DNA of 64,000 nt from Tsuneonella sediminis. Its GTDB lineage: Bacteria > Pseudomonadota > Alphaproteobacteria > Sphingomonadales > Sphingomonadaceae. The stretch lies in NCBI RefSeq assembly GCF_051912845.1, contig NZ_JBNCBU010000001.1, forward strand, positions 1,302,001 to 1,366,000. Reading direction: 5' to 3'. The notes beneath the pieces are model-generated. The model was not told where the DNA came from. It worked only from the letters and a program-made list of their open reading frames with translations, and made no database searches. The translations under genes and the position numbers were made by a program. This document shows, in pieces, positions 23,956 through 31,915 of this stretch; the first letter of the stretch is position 1, and the number at the start of each line of letters is the position of its first letter.

Positions 23956-25167
23956 TTGTGGCAGCGCGTCATCGCCGCCCTTCTTCTCGGGGTCCTGGCC
24001 GGCTTCATGTGGGGGCCCGGCGCAGAAAGCATCAAGATCGTCGGCGACCTGTTCATCGCCTTCATCAAGATGCTGGTGGTGCCGCTGATCTTCTTCTCGA
24101 TCGTGTCCGGCGTGGCCTCGATCGGCGACCTGAGGAAACTGGGCGCAGTCGGCTGGCGGGCGCTCCTGCTTTTCGTCGTAACGAGCCAGATCGCGGTCTG
24201 GCTGGGGCTCGCGCTGGGCGCCGTCTTCCTTCCGGGGGTCGGCGTCGATACCAGCGGGATTGCGCTGGGCGAGCCTCCGCAACCCAACGAGGCGACGTGG
24301 CGGGACATGCTTCTGGGGATGGTCCCGCAGAGCCCGGTCCAGGTCATGGCGGACGCCAACGTGCTGCCGCTGATCATCTTTGCCCTGCTTGTCGGCATCG
24401 GCATCGTCATGGCGCGGGAGGACGGCGCACCGGCCGCGCGGATCTTCAATTCGGGCGCGGTGGTGATGCAGAAGGTCACCATCGTGGTGATGGAACTGAC
24501 CCCATTCGGCGTCTTTGCGCTGATGGCCTGGGTCACCGGCACGCTGGGCCGCGACGCGCTTGTCGCGCTCGCGAAGCTGGTCGCGCTCAACTACGCGGGC
24601 TGCCTGATCATCATCGGGGTCGTGTACTGCTCGCTGATCCGCTTCGTCGCGAAAGTGCCGATCCACGATTTCTTCCGCGGCATGATCGACGCGATCGCGG
24701 TCGCCTATTCGACCGCGTCCTCGAATGCCACGCTTCCGGTGACCCTGCGCTGCACCCAGCGCAATCTAGGTGTCAGCCCTCCGACGTCGAGCTTCGTGGT
24801 GTCGCTCGGCGCAACGATCAACATGGATGGCACCGCGATGTACCTGGGGCTGGCAACGCTCTTCGGCGCGCAGATCTTCGGGGTTCCGCTCGACTTCGCC
24901 GACTACGTGATGATCTCGGTTCTCGCCACGCTCGGATCGGTCGGCGCGGCGGGGATCCCGGGGGCGGGCCTCATCATGATGGCACTGGTGTTCGGCGCGG
25001 TCGGAGTACCGCTCGAGACCATTGCCTTCGTCGCGGGAATCGACCGGATCATGGACATGATGCGCACGGCGACGAACGTCACCGGCGACGGCACGGTCAC
25101 CACGACCGTCGCCGCGCTTACCGGCGAGATCGACCGCGGCGAGCTGATCAGCGCCGACGACGTCTGA
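23956..25167 (+). CDS. Dicarboxylate/amino acid:cation symporter (DAACS family), copy 2
   Basis: A second DAACS transporter, at least 403 residues. Signature parts are YSTASSNATLPVTL (hairpin), NMDGTAMYLG (helix 7) and DRIMDMMRTATNVTGD (helix 8). The two tandem copies differ in these substrate-contact motifs (EAAMP versus NATLP; NLDGS versus NMDGT), so their specificities probably differ. The start is unclear: TTG 23956 begins inside the first helix, while an in-frame ATT at 23929 lies just after a good AGGAAGGG ribosome-binding site and would add the plausible residues IIGRWFAIP. No ATG or GTG is available in that stretch. Confidence 0.9.
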   Translation: MWQRVIAALLLGVLAGFMWGPGAESIKIVGDLFIAFIKMLVVPLIFFSIVSGVASIGDLRKLGAVGWRALLLFVVTSQIAVWLGLALGAVFLPGVGVDTSGIALGEPPQPNEATWRDMLLGMVPQSPVQVMADANVLPLIIFALLVGIGIVMAREDGAPAARIFNSGAVVMQKVTIVVMELTPFGVFALMAWVTGTLGRDALVALAKLVALNYAGCLIIIGVVYCSLIRFVAKVPIHDFFRGMIDAIAVAYSTASSNATLPVTLRCTQRNLGVSPPTSSFVVSLGATINMDGTAMYLGLATLFGAQIFGVPLDFADYVMISVLATLGSVGAAGIPGAGLIMMALVFGAVGVPLETIAFVAGIDRIMDMMRTATNVTGDGTVTTTVAALTGEIDRGELISADDV

Positions 25168-25184
25168 GCACGGGATTCATGCGC

Positions 25185-25216
25185 GCAAGCAAACGGGCTC
25201 CCGAAGCGGGAGCCCG
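25185..25216 (-). terminator. Terminator for rpmH
   Basis: A perfect nine-base-pair hairpin, CGGGCTCCC / GGGAGCCCG with a five-base loop (25194-25216), is followed in the minus direction by TTTGCTTG. It lies 81 bases beyond the rpmH stop. A second GC-only hairpin at 25267-25286 is nearer the gene but lacks a T tract. Confidence 0.6.
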
Positions 25217-25296
25217 GAAGGCCGATCGGCCGACCGCCGCTGGCCAACGCGGCGAGCGGGGTTAACGGGCGCGACCTGGCGCGCCCCATGGGGTCG

Positions 25297-25431
25297 TCAG
25301 GCGCAAAGCTTCTTGCGGCCTCGGGCGCGGCGAGCGCGCAGGACCTTGCGTCCACCCGGGGTGGCCTTGCGGGCAAAGAAGCCGTGGCGGCGGGCGCGCA
25401 CGAGATTGCTAGGCTGGAACGTCCGCTTCAT
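25297..25431 (-). CDS. rpmH: 50S ribosomal protein L34
   Basis: L34 is a small basic 23S rRNA-binding protein. The 44-residue product begins MKRTFQPSNLVRARRHGFF and contains RKATPGGRKVLRARRARGRK, matching the family throughout. Its C-terminal CA is one of the few acid-free endings. The gene stands alone with its own promoter and terminator, instead of the common position next to rnpA, which lies 10 kb away on the opposite strand. Confidence 0.96.
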   Translation of the reverse strand: MKRTFQPSNLVRARRHGFFARKATPGGRKVLRARRARGRKKLCA

Positions 25432-25448
25432 CGGATCCTCGAAAGTCT

Positions 25449-25478
25449 AAAGTATGCAAAAAGGGGCAGCCATGCCAA
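25449..25478 (-). promoter_or_regulatory. Candidate promoter for rpmH
   Basis: On the minus strand TTGGCA (25473-25478) and TACTTT (25449-25454) are separated by 18 bases, ending 18 bases before the rpmH ATG. The local AT content is clearly higher than around it. Confidence 0.4.
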
Positions 25479-25512
25479 CAAAAGCTGGCGGACCGCCGTC
25501 AGGGGCGGGCCA

Positions 25513-26238
25513 CTATGGGAAGCCGGTCCCCGAGTCAAGGTAGGCGATCGCGGGCAAACCACTCTCTTCGCCGCCTGGCGCGTGCGCCTTGACGTCGCCG
25601 GCGCGCGGTTCGCCCAGCCAGCTGCGCATGTCCTGCGCCGTCAGCCAACGGGCCTGCGAATTGGGCACCGCGTTGGTCATGTCGTAGAACCCTTGCGGGT
25701 CGGCGACACCCATTTCGCGGTAATAGTCGACATAGGCGCGGTTGTAGGGCGAATCGGTGGCGTAATCGCCCGGTTCACGGCCATCGGTATCTCTCCAGGC
25801 GTGAACCGCGAATTCGGCGCCATCGTCGATCGACCGGCGGCTGCCGGCGAGGAACAGTTCCACGCCTCCCGAACGGACCGATCCTCCCCGGGGCACGTGG
25901 GTGGCGATTCCGCGCGCGCGGATCAGCCGTCCAAGCCGCAGGTTGGCGCTGTCGTCGTCGGTCCCGGGACATTCGACCATCTCGATCACCGAGATGCCGG
26001 GATGGTCGCGCAACATCGCCTGGAACGCACTCACGCTGGCGCCGTCGGTCGCGTCGACAAGCGCGGCGCGGCCGTCGTCGAGCACGCGGAAGGGACCGTA
26101 AGCGGCGGCTCCGGGCGAAGGCGCAGGTGCAGCATGCGCGATGGTCCGCTCTGCGACCGATGCGCCGCGATCTCCCGCGGCCGCCGGATGTGCAGCGAAC
26201 AATGCAGCCAGTGCGACGAGAGTGAAAGCGTAGCGCAC
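25513..26238 (-). CDS. Secreted ClpP/crotonase-fold-like protein (COG3904-like)
   Basis: A 241-residue protein with a clear signal peptide (cleavage near AHPAAA). The mature part resembles periplasmic ClpP-fold proteins. A strand/helix segment, VSAFQAMLRDHPGISVIEM, leads to RLGRLIRARGIATHVPRGG, then SVRSGGVELFLAGSRR, where ClpP-like proteins carry the nucleophile Ser before a long helix, and AEFAVHAW, which could supply the His. The catalytic assignment is inference and function is unknown. It could be a degenerate relative rather than an active peptidase. Confidence 0.6.
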   Translation of the reverse strand: MRYAFTLVALAALFAAHPAAAGDRGASVAERTIAHAAPAPSPGAAAYGPFRVLDDGRAALVDATDGASVSAFQAMLRDHPGISVIEMVECPGTDDDSANLRLGRLIRARGIATHVPRGGSVRSGGVELFLAGSRRSIDDGAEFAVHAWRDTDGREPGDYATDSPYNRAYVDYYREMGVADPQGFYDMTNAVPNSQARWLTAQDMRSWLGEPRAGDVKAHAPGGEESGLPAIAYLDSGTGFP

Positions 26239-26374
26239 GAACGCGCGCCTAACCCGCCTGCCCTTGAGAAAGGGCCAAGCTTCATGGTTAACAATCGGTT
26301 GAGACTAACCGCCGGGCGGCCTCGACTTCCTCCGGAATTGCGGCCACAACCTACTGATTACGTGAGGGGGTTTC

Positions 26375-27883
26375 GTGGTCGCACTGGTCCGTACGGTGGC
26401 CTATCTCGGGCTGGAGGCGCGCGCAGTCGAGGTGCAGTGCCAGGTCGCTGCCGGAATGCCCAGGTTCAGTCTCGTGGGCCTGCCGGACAAGGCCGTTGGC
26501 GAGAGCCGGGAGCGGGTCCAGGCCGCGCTCGCCGCGATGGGACTCTCTCTGCCCCCGAAGCGGATCACGATTAACCTGTCCCCTGCCGACCTGCCCAAGG
26601 AAGGCAGCCATTACGACCTGCCGATCGCGCTGGCGCTGCTCGCGGCGATGGGCGTCACCGATGCCGAGCATCTTGGCGACTGGATCGCGGTGGGCGAACT
26701 CGCGCTCGACGGGCGCATCGCGGCTTCCCCCGGGGTCTTGCTCGCAGCGATCCACGCGAGCGAGCGGGAGGCCGGGCTGATCTGTCCCGCGGCACAGGGT
26801 AGCGAGGCGCGCTGGGCGAGCGGTGTGCCCGTCATCGCCGCGCCCGACCTCGTCAGCCTGCTCAACCATCTGAAGGGCACGCAACGGCTGCCCGACCCGC
26901 CGCCGGGTGAGGTCGAGGATCCGGGTCACGGGCCTGACCTCAAGCAGGTCAAGGGGCAGGAAACCGCCAAGCGCGCGCTCGAGATCGCGGCGGCCGGCGG
27001 ACACAACCTGTTGATGATCGGCCCCCCCGGCGCAGGCAAGTCGCTGATGGCGAGTTGCCTGCCCGGTATCCTGCCGCCGCTGACACCCGCCGAGGCTCTG
27101 GAAACGAGCATGATTTCCTCCGTGGCGGGCCTCCTCGAGAGCGGGCGGATCAGCCGCGCCCGCCCGTTTCGCGCGCCGCACCATTCGGCAAGCATGGCGG
27201 CGCTTACCGGTGGGGGCCTGAAGGTGAGGCCGGGCGAGGTCAGCCTCGCCCACCTCGGCGTGCTGTTCCTCGACGAACTGCCCGAGTTCCAGCGCGCGGT
27301 GCTCGATTCGCTGCGCCAGCCGCTCGAAACGGGCAAAGTTGATGTCGCCCGTGCGAACGCGCACGTCAGCTTTCCGGCGCGGGTCCAGCTGGTCGCGGCG
27401 ATGAACCCGTGCCGCTGCGGGCATCTCGGCGATCCGGCGCTCGCCTGCAGCCGTGCGCCGCGGTGTGCCGCCGACTACCAAGCCAAGGTATCGGGTCCGA
27501 TGCTCGACCGCATCGACCTCCACGTCGAGGTCGATCCGGTCAACGCCGCCGACCTTGGGCTGCCCCCGCCCGCCGAAGGCAGCGCCGAGGTCGGTGCGCG
27601 CGTTGCCGCCGCGCGCGCGTGCCAGACTGCGCGGTTGCAGGAGACTGGCGCGCGGACCAACGCCGAGCTCGAGGGCGAGCCGCTCGAACGCTTCGCCACT
27701 CCGGACGAGGCAGGCCGCAAACTGCTCATGCAGGCGGCCGAAGCGATGCGCCTGTCGGCGCGCGGCTATACGCGGATCCTCCGGGTCGCCCGGACGATCG
27801 CCGATCTGGCGCAATCGCCTGCGGTCGGCCGTATCCACGTTGCCGAGGCGCTGAGCTATCGCCGGCAGGCGCCGCGCGCCTGA
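26375..27883 (+). CDS. comM: ComM/YifB family Mg chelatase-like AAA+ ATPase
   Basis: ComM is a hexameric DNA helicase that promotes branch migration during natural transformation; YifB-type proteins are widespread. The 502-residue protein has the N-terminal LonC-like domain (LVGLPDKAVGESRERVQAA, INLSPADLPKEGS), the Walker A GPPGAGKSLMAS, the sensor FRAPHHSASMAALTGGG, Walker B LGVLFLDELPEF, and a Cys-rich zinc-like segment (NPCRCGHLGDP with later Cys). The GTG at 26375 has GTGAGGGGG upstream. It suggests, but does not prove, competence for DNA uptake. Confidence 0.92.
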   Translation: MVALVRTVAYLGLEARAVEVQCQVAAGMPRFSLVGLPDKAVGESRERVQAALAAMGLSLPPKRITINLSPADLPKEGSHYDLPIALALLAAMGVTDAEHLGDWIAVGELALDGRIAASPGVLLAAIHASEREAGLICPAAQGSEARWASGVPVIAAPDLVSLLNHLKGTQRLPDPPPGEVEDPGHGPDLKQVKGQETAKRALEIAAAGGHNLLMIGPPGAGKSLMASCLPGILPPLTPAEALETSMISSVAGLLESGRISRARPFRAPHHSASMAALTGGGLKVRPGEVSLAHLGVLFLDELPEFQRAVLDSLRQPLETGKVDVARANAHVSFPARVQLVAAMNPCRCGHLGDPALACSRAPRCAADYQAKVSGPMLDRIDLHVEVDPVNAADLGLPPPAEGSAEVGARVAAARACQTARLQETGARTNAELEGEPLERFATPDEAGRKLLMQAAEAMRLSARGYTRILRVARTIADLAQSPAVGRIHVAEALSYRRQAPRA

Positions 27884-28051
27884 TTCCGGCAATCGGAGGC
27901 GCACGAGGCTGCCCCGTCGGTCAGCTCGCCGGCGGCGCGGATGGCCAACCGCGGAGGCACGGTGTAAGGCGAGCCGCCGGCCCGGCATGCGGGTCCATCG
28001 AACGAACGCTTTCAGTCCGTGCCTGCCCAATTACCTTCCAGCCAGCACCCG

Positions 28052-28810
28052 ATGCCCGCGTCGTTTTCCCAGCGCACTTGGGGCCGGCCCGACTGGTCGC
28101 GGCGCGCCGGCGGCATGGCCATTGCGCTGATACTGGAAGCCGGGTTGCTAATGCTCCTGCTAACGCTGGGGCACGGCATTACCGGTTCGCGCCAGTCCAA
28201 CGAGGCGCTGACGACGATCGAGTTCGCATCCGACCCGCCCCGCCCGGACAGTCCTGCGGCCCCGCCGGAGGAATCCGCCATTCCAACCGCGCTGCCGCGC
28301 ACGCAACCCGTGCCCGAGCCGGACAGTCCAGCGCCGCCCCTCCCCGTCCAGCAAGTGTCGCCGCCGGCGGCCGTGCTGTCGCCAAGGATAGAGCCCGCTC
28401 CTGCGCCCGAGCAGCCCAGGATCAAGGCAGTGATCCGCAGCGGCGACAGCGGTCCGGCGGGTCCCGCCTACCGCGCCCCGGCTGGCGATTCGCAGCTCGT
28501 GGGATCGGGGCCAAATGGCGAGCCAGTCTATGCTGCGCGGTGGTACAGGGAGCCCTACGCCGACGAATTGAGGGGTTATCTGTCCACCGCCACGAGTCCC
28601 GGCTACGCCCTGATCAACTGCCGCACGGTGCCCGACTTCAAGGTGGATAGCTGCGTGCTGGTGGACGAATATCCGGGCAATGCCGGACTTGGCCGCGCGG
28701 TGCTCGCGGCTGCATGGCAATTCAAGGTGCGTCCCCCGCAGGTCGGCGGTCGGATCATGGTCGGCGAATGGGTCCGCATCCGCATCACCTACGACCTCAA
28801 GCGGGGCTAG
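28052..28810 (+). CDS. TonB-like protein
   Basis: A 252-residue protein with TonB architecture: one N-terminal membrane helix (about residues 20-40), a long Pro-rich spacer (about 60-130) that could span the periplasm, and a compact C-terminal domain resembling the TonB C-terminal fold (YLINC-like segment, AAWQFKVRPPQVGG, WVRIRITYDL). Such proteins pass proton-motive energy to outer-membrane transporters. No exbB, exbD or receptor gene is adjacent, so the partner is unknown. ATG 28052 is preferred; a GTG at 28019 would add 11 residues. Confidence 0.65.
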   Translation: MPASFSQRTWGRPDWSRRAGGMAIALILEAGLLMLLLTLGHGITGSRQSNEALTTIEFASDPPRPDSPAAPPEESAIPTALPRTQPVPEPDSPAPPLPVQQVSPPAAVLSPRIEPAPAPEQPRIKAVIRSGDSGPAGPAYRAPAGDSQLVGSGPNGEPVYAARWYREPYADELRGYLSTATSPGYALINCRTVPDFKVDSCVLVDEYPGNAGLGRAVLAAAWQFKVRPPQVGGRIMVGEWVRIRITYDLKRG

Positions 28811-28816
28811 GCGCCG

Positions 28817-29110
28817 TCACTGCTCGCCTCGCGGCACCGCCCCCGGCCCGGCCGTCCACCAGTCGGCATAAGGCGTGTGTCCGATCAGGTGTCGATTGTA
28901 ATCGGGGGCGCCGTCGTCCCACCACGGCGGACCGCGCTCGCCAAGAGCCACCTTCGCCTCGTTTACCCGGGAGCGTGCCCGTCGCAGCGCGGAGGGGTCG
29001 TCCCTCGCATCCCGGACCGCGCGGCGGGCGGCCATGAGTTCGTTCACCAGCCGCTGCCGCTCGTCTTCGCCCAGCGCTGGATTGGAGGCTCGCCAGAGCC
29101 GTTCGCGCAC
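28817..29110 (-). CDS. Small conserved hypothetical protein
   Basis: A hydrophilic protein of at least 97 residues with a charged helical first half (ERQRLVNELMAARRAVRDAR) and a Trp/Tyr-rich second half (GPPWWDDGAPDYNRHLIGHTPYADW). I recognise it as a type common in sphingomonads but know no function. Reading in frame upstream of the GTG at 29110 continues with TPDGRYIV, which looks coding, so the true start may be nearer 29150, next to the HxlR gene stop. Both genes are on the same strand and may be co-transcribed. Confidence 0.6.
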   Translation of the reverse strand: MRERLWRASNPALGEDERQRLVNELMAARRAVRDARDDPSALRRARSRVNEAKVALGERGPPWWDDGAPDYNRHLIGHTPYADWWTAGPGAVPRGEQ

Positions 29111-29160
29111 GACGATGTAGCGCCCGTCAGGGGTGCGCGGCGGAGCGCCGGACCCGGCGC

Positions 29161-29712
29161 TCAGCGGATGGCTGCAACGGCGGGCCGGCCGAAGCCCTTG
29201 CCGGTGGCGCGATCGAACCCCTCGGCGGGCGTCGCGCGCGTGCCGTCCTCGCGCAGGCCGAGGTTGTCGCGCTTGACGAAGCGCAGGTCCTTGGGGCCGA
29301 GGATGCGGCCGTCGTGCGAGAGAATGGAGGTCGGGCCGATCGGCAAGCGGTCGGCTTCGTCGACGAGCACCGGATCCTCGAGCAGTTCACCGCCGTATTT
29401 CTGCCCCCACTGACGCAGCGCGATCATCGCAGGCAGGAGATCGAATCCCTTCGCGGTGAGCCGGTATTCGATTCGCCGGCGATCGTCGGCGCACGGCTGA
29501 CGGTCGAGGATGCCGTGCTCGACCAGCTTGGCCAGCCTGTTCGACAGGATGTTGCGGGCGATCCCGAGTTCGCTCAGGAATTCCTCGAAATGGTGCAGCC
29601 CGTTGAAGCTTGCGCGCAGAATCATGAAGCTCCAGCGTTCGCCCATGACCTCCAGCGCCTCGGGCAGCCCGCAGGCGGTCAGTTCGTTAAGCGGTTCGCG
29701 CAGGTCACCCAT
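29161..29712 (-). CDS. HxlR family winged-helix transcriptional regulator
   Basis: A 183-residue DNA-binding protein. The HxlR domain (about residues 5-110) includes ALEVMGERWSFMILRASFNG, the recognition-helix segment IARNILSNRLAKLVEHGIL and the wing RIEYRLTAKGFDLLPAM. The C-terminal ~70 residues are a lineage-specific extension with no recognised motif. ATG 29712 has AGAGGA upstream; the frame is open 43 codons further but runs through the probable operator. HxlR proteins often respond to aldehydes, quinones or oxidants and act near their own gene. Confidence 0.88.
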   Translation of the reverse strand: MGDLREPLNELTACGLPEALEVMGERWSFMILRASFNGLHHFEEFLSELGIARNILSNRLAKLVEHGILDRQPCADDRRRIEYRLTAKGFDLLPAMIALRQWGQKYGGELLEDPVLVDEADRLPIGPTSILSHDGRILGPKDLRFVKRDNLGLREDGTRATPAEGFDRATGKGFGRPAVAAIR

Positions 29713-29784
29713 CGTCGTCCTCTCGTGTTCGCCGTCTGATGCCGTAGCGTAAATCCGTGTGATCGGCAAAACATACGTTTTAGG

Positions 29785-29842
29785 TTGCAACTTGCAATCT
29801 AAATATTTAGGTAGTGATTCGCAACGGGTAGCGATTCGCAAC
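29785..29842. promoter_or_regulatory. Repeat-rich operator region between the HxlR regulator and a secreted protein gene
   Basis: This AT-rich gap between divergent genes holds two TTGCAA hexamers one base apart (29785-29790, 29792-29797), a perfect 12-bp palindrome CTAAATATTTAG (29799-29810) and two copies of GATTCGCAAC 17 bases apart (29816-29825, 29833-29842). Direct and inverted TTGCAA-type repeats are typical of HxlR/MarR operators, so autoregulation is likely. Confidence 0.55.
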
Positions 29843-29882
29843 TGACTGCCCGCTGGATGCTCGACAGCAAAGGATCACGATC

Positions 29883-30227
29883 ATGACCTTTTACCGCGCC
29901 CCCTCGTTCAAGCCCTCGGCCGCCGTGATTGCGCTCGCCTACACCGCGATGACTTTCGGCGCCACGATTGCCCCTTCGCCCGCCGAGGCCGCGAGCCGCG
30001 GCGCCTTCTACCACGCGCAGCTTGCCGCGCCGGCCGAAGACACGAGAACGATCGCCAGTGGCCTCGTTTGGACCTGCGCGGGTACCGACTGCACCGCGAA
30101 CAGGGGCACCAGCCGCCCCGTGATCGTGTGCAAGCGCCTCGCCAAGGAACTCGGTCCGATCAGCGCATTTGCCGCGAACGGTAAGCCGATCGATGCGGAT
30201 GATCTCGCGCGCTGCAACGCAGCGTAG
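29883..30227 (+). CDS. Secreted small protein, CC_3452-like family
   Basis: A 114-residue exported protein with a signal peptide ending near PSPAEA-A. The mature part has WTCAGTDCTAN and SRPVIVCKRLAKELG and ends ARCNAA, giving four Cys that could form two disulfides. This pattern resembles the CC_3452 family of alphaproteobacterial secreted proteins, whose function is not known. It is divergent from the HxlR regulator and may be controlled by it. It is followed by a strong terminator. Confidence 0.75.
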   Translation: MTFYRAPSFKPSAAVIALAYTAMTFGATIAPSPAEAASRGAFYHAQLAAPAEDTRTIASGLVWTCAGTDCTANRGTSRPVIVCKRLAKELGPISAFAANGKPIDADDLARCNAA

Positions 30228-30287
30228 CAAGCTTTCCCGACCGCCCTGCCCTCTCCGACCCCCCGTCATCCCAGGGCGGTGCCTCGC

Positions 30288-30320
30288 GGGCCTCCGGTCA
30301 TGGTGCCGGAGGCCCTTTTT
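30288..30320 (+). terminator. Strong Rho-independent terminator
   Basis: GGGCCTCCGG / CCGGAGGCCC form a perfect ten-base-pair stem with an eight-base loop, followed at once by TTTTT. It ends transcription of the secreted protein gene at 29883-30227 and abuts the stop codon of the convergent HAD gene. Confidence 0.85.
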
Positions 30321-30322
30321 CT

Positions 30323-30931
30323 TCACAGCAGGCCGTACTGCTCAAGATCGGCCTCGAGCGCCGATGCCGCGATGAAATGGTGCACCTGCCAGCCCAGCGA
30401 CCGCGCAGTCTCCACGTTGGCGCGGTTGTCATCGACGAAGAGCATGGCGCCCGGCGCATGACCGAAGCGCCTTTCCGAAAGCTGGAAGATCGCAGGATCG
30501 GGCTTGGCGATCCGTTCCTCGCCGGACACGACGATGTCGCGCATGTGATCGAGAACTGCCAGCGTCGGCCGGAACTGCGGCCAGAACTCGGCACCGAAAT
30601 TGGTGATCGAGTAAAGCGGCACCGAGCGCGCGGCGAGCCGGTCGACCAGTTCGGCGGTACCGGGCACGGGACCCGGTATCGTCTCCAGGAACCGCGCCCT
30701 GTAAGCATCGACGAGATGGGCGTGCGCAGGGTGAAGCGACTTCAGTTCGGGGACCATCTCGTCCAGCGGCCGCCCCGCGTCGTGTTGGAAGTGCCATTCC
30801 TCGGTAACGACATGCGCGAGGAACCAGTCCAGTTCCTCGCTGTCGGAGATCAGCTTGGCGAACAGCGCGCGCAGATCCCACTGCACCAGCACCCGGCCGA
30901 CATCGAATACGACCGCCTCGACGTCAGGCAC
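30323..30931 (-). CDS. HAD family hydrolase (HAD-IA type)
   Basis: A 202-residue haloacid-dehalogenase-fold protein, probably a small-molecule phosphatase. Motif I is VVFDVGRVLV (Asp nucleophile; the second acid position is Gly, as in YihX-like proteins), motif II is YSITNFG, motif III is the Lys in IAKPDPAIF and motif IV is LFVDDNRANV. The start is a GTG at 30931, because motif I follows within a few residues. Its ribosome-binding G-run lies inside the 3' arm of the rpmJ terminator, six bases upstream. Confidence 0.88.
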   Translation of the reverse strand: MPDVEAVVFDVGRVLVQWDLRALFAKLISDSEELDWFLAHVVTEEWHFQHDAGRPLDEMVPELKSLHPAHAHLVDAYRARFLETIPGPVPGTAELVDRLAARSVPLYSITNFGAEFWPQFRPTLAVLDHMRDIVVSGEERIAKPDPAIFQLSERRFGHAPGAMLFVDDNRANVETARSLGWQVHHFIAASALEADLEQYGLL

Positions 30932-30933
30932 GC

Positions 30934-30959
30934 AAAAAGCCCCCGCATTCGCAGGGGCT
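30934..30959 (-). terminator. Terminator for rpmJ
   Basis: On the minus strand AGCCCC / GGGGCT plus an inner GC pair form a hairpin (30938-30959) followed by TTTTT (30934-30938). It lies 45 bases after the rpmJ stop and directly before the HAD gene start. Confidence 0.7.
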
Positions 30960-31003
30960 CTCTTCGTTCAACCGTCCGCGGTCGAGCCGCGGCGCGCGGA
31001 TCA

Positions 31004-31129
31004 TCAGCCCTGGCGGGCCTTGAAACGGCGGTTGGTCTTATTGATGACGTAGGTCCGGCCCCGACGGCGGATCACGCGGCAATCCCGGTGACGGTCCTTG
31101 AGCGACTTGAGGCTGTTGCGGATCTTCAT
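31004..31129 (-). CDS. rpmJ: 50S ribosomal protein L36
   Basis: The 41-residue product begins MKIRNSLKSLKDRHRD and ends RRFKARQG. It is the longer L36 variant that lacks the four zinc-binding Cys/His ligands: one Cys is present (DCRVIRRRG). This form is normal in alphaproteobacteria. It is monocistronic with its own terminator. Confidence 0.96.
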   Translation of the reverse strand: MKIRNSLKSLKDRHRDCRVIRRRGRTYVINKTNRRFKARQG

Positions 31130-31303
31130 GACTTGGCCTTGAAAAAGTTTCGGCACCGGAGGTGGCCCCGATGCCGGAAAAAGCAAGCCGCGCCCCTAGT
31201 GGGAGCAGCGATTCGCGTCAAGGCCGTGCGACGCGCGCCGGCCGCATTCATCGCCGGGCCATTAGCGCTGGAGTAGATGCAATCTGTTCAACAGGGGTCC
31301 TGC

Positions 31304-31915
31304 ATGAAGATCGTCAAGTTTTCGCTCACCGCTCTCGCCGCGCTCGCGCTGGCGGCGCCGGCAATCGCAACCGACGTTGAAGCGACGCGGTTTCACACCG
31401 TCCGATCGCTTGCCGCGGCGGCGCCCGGTCCCATCGCGGTTCGAGCCGGCGACGGTCTCGAGGCCGAGACGCTCGAAAACCGGGTGTGGCTCGACGCGGT
31501 CGCCGCCGCGCTGACCCGTCAGGGCTTCACCGTGGTGCCCGACGCCGAGCGCGTTGCCCGGGTGTCGCTCGACCAGGAAGTCATCCGCAGCGAAGCCGCG
31601 CGGTCCCGCTCCGGGGTCAGCATCGGTGTGGGCGCCGGTTCGGGCGGCGGATGGTACGGCCGCCGTAGCGGTGTCAACCTGGGCCTGGGGCTGGGCTTTC
31701 GCATCGGCGGCAAGGGCGCTGGCGAGGTCCTCGACAGCGTGCTGTCGGTGACGATCATGGGACCCGACGGCGCGCACGCATGGGAGGGGCGGGCCGTAGC
31801 CAGCCCGCGCACGAAGTCGAAGGACGCGCAGACGCGCGAACTGGCCAACGAAATGGCCGACACGCTTTTCTCCGGCTTCCCAGGCGAATCCGGAGCGACT
31901 ATCGGGGCGCGATGA
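31304..31915 (+). CDS. Exported hypothetical protein, DUF4136-like
   Basis: A 203-residue protein with a signal peptide (cleavage near APAIA-T). The mature part has alternating strands and a Gly/Ser-rich central segment (VSIGVGAGSGGGWYGRR), followed by SVLSVTIMGPDGAHAWEGRA. That order resembles DUF4136 envelope proteins, which have no established function; the match is by eye. The ATG at 31304 begins the signal peptide; an ATG-less extension to 31277 is less likely. Its TGA overlaps the carboxypeptidase ATG. Confidence 0.6.
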   Translation: MKIVKFSLTALAALALAAPAIATDVEATRFHTVRSLAAAAPGPIAVRAGDGLEAETLENRVWLDAVAAALTRQGFTVVPDAERVARVSLDQEVIRSEAARSRSGVSIGVGAGSGGGWYGRRSGVNLGLGLGFRIGGKGAGEVLDSVLSVTIMGPDGAHAWEGRAVASPRTKSKDAQTRELANEMADTLFSGFPGESGATIGAR

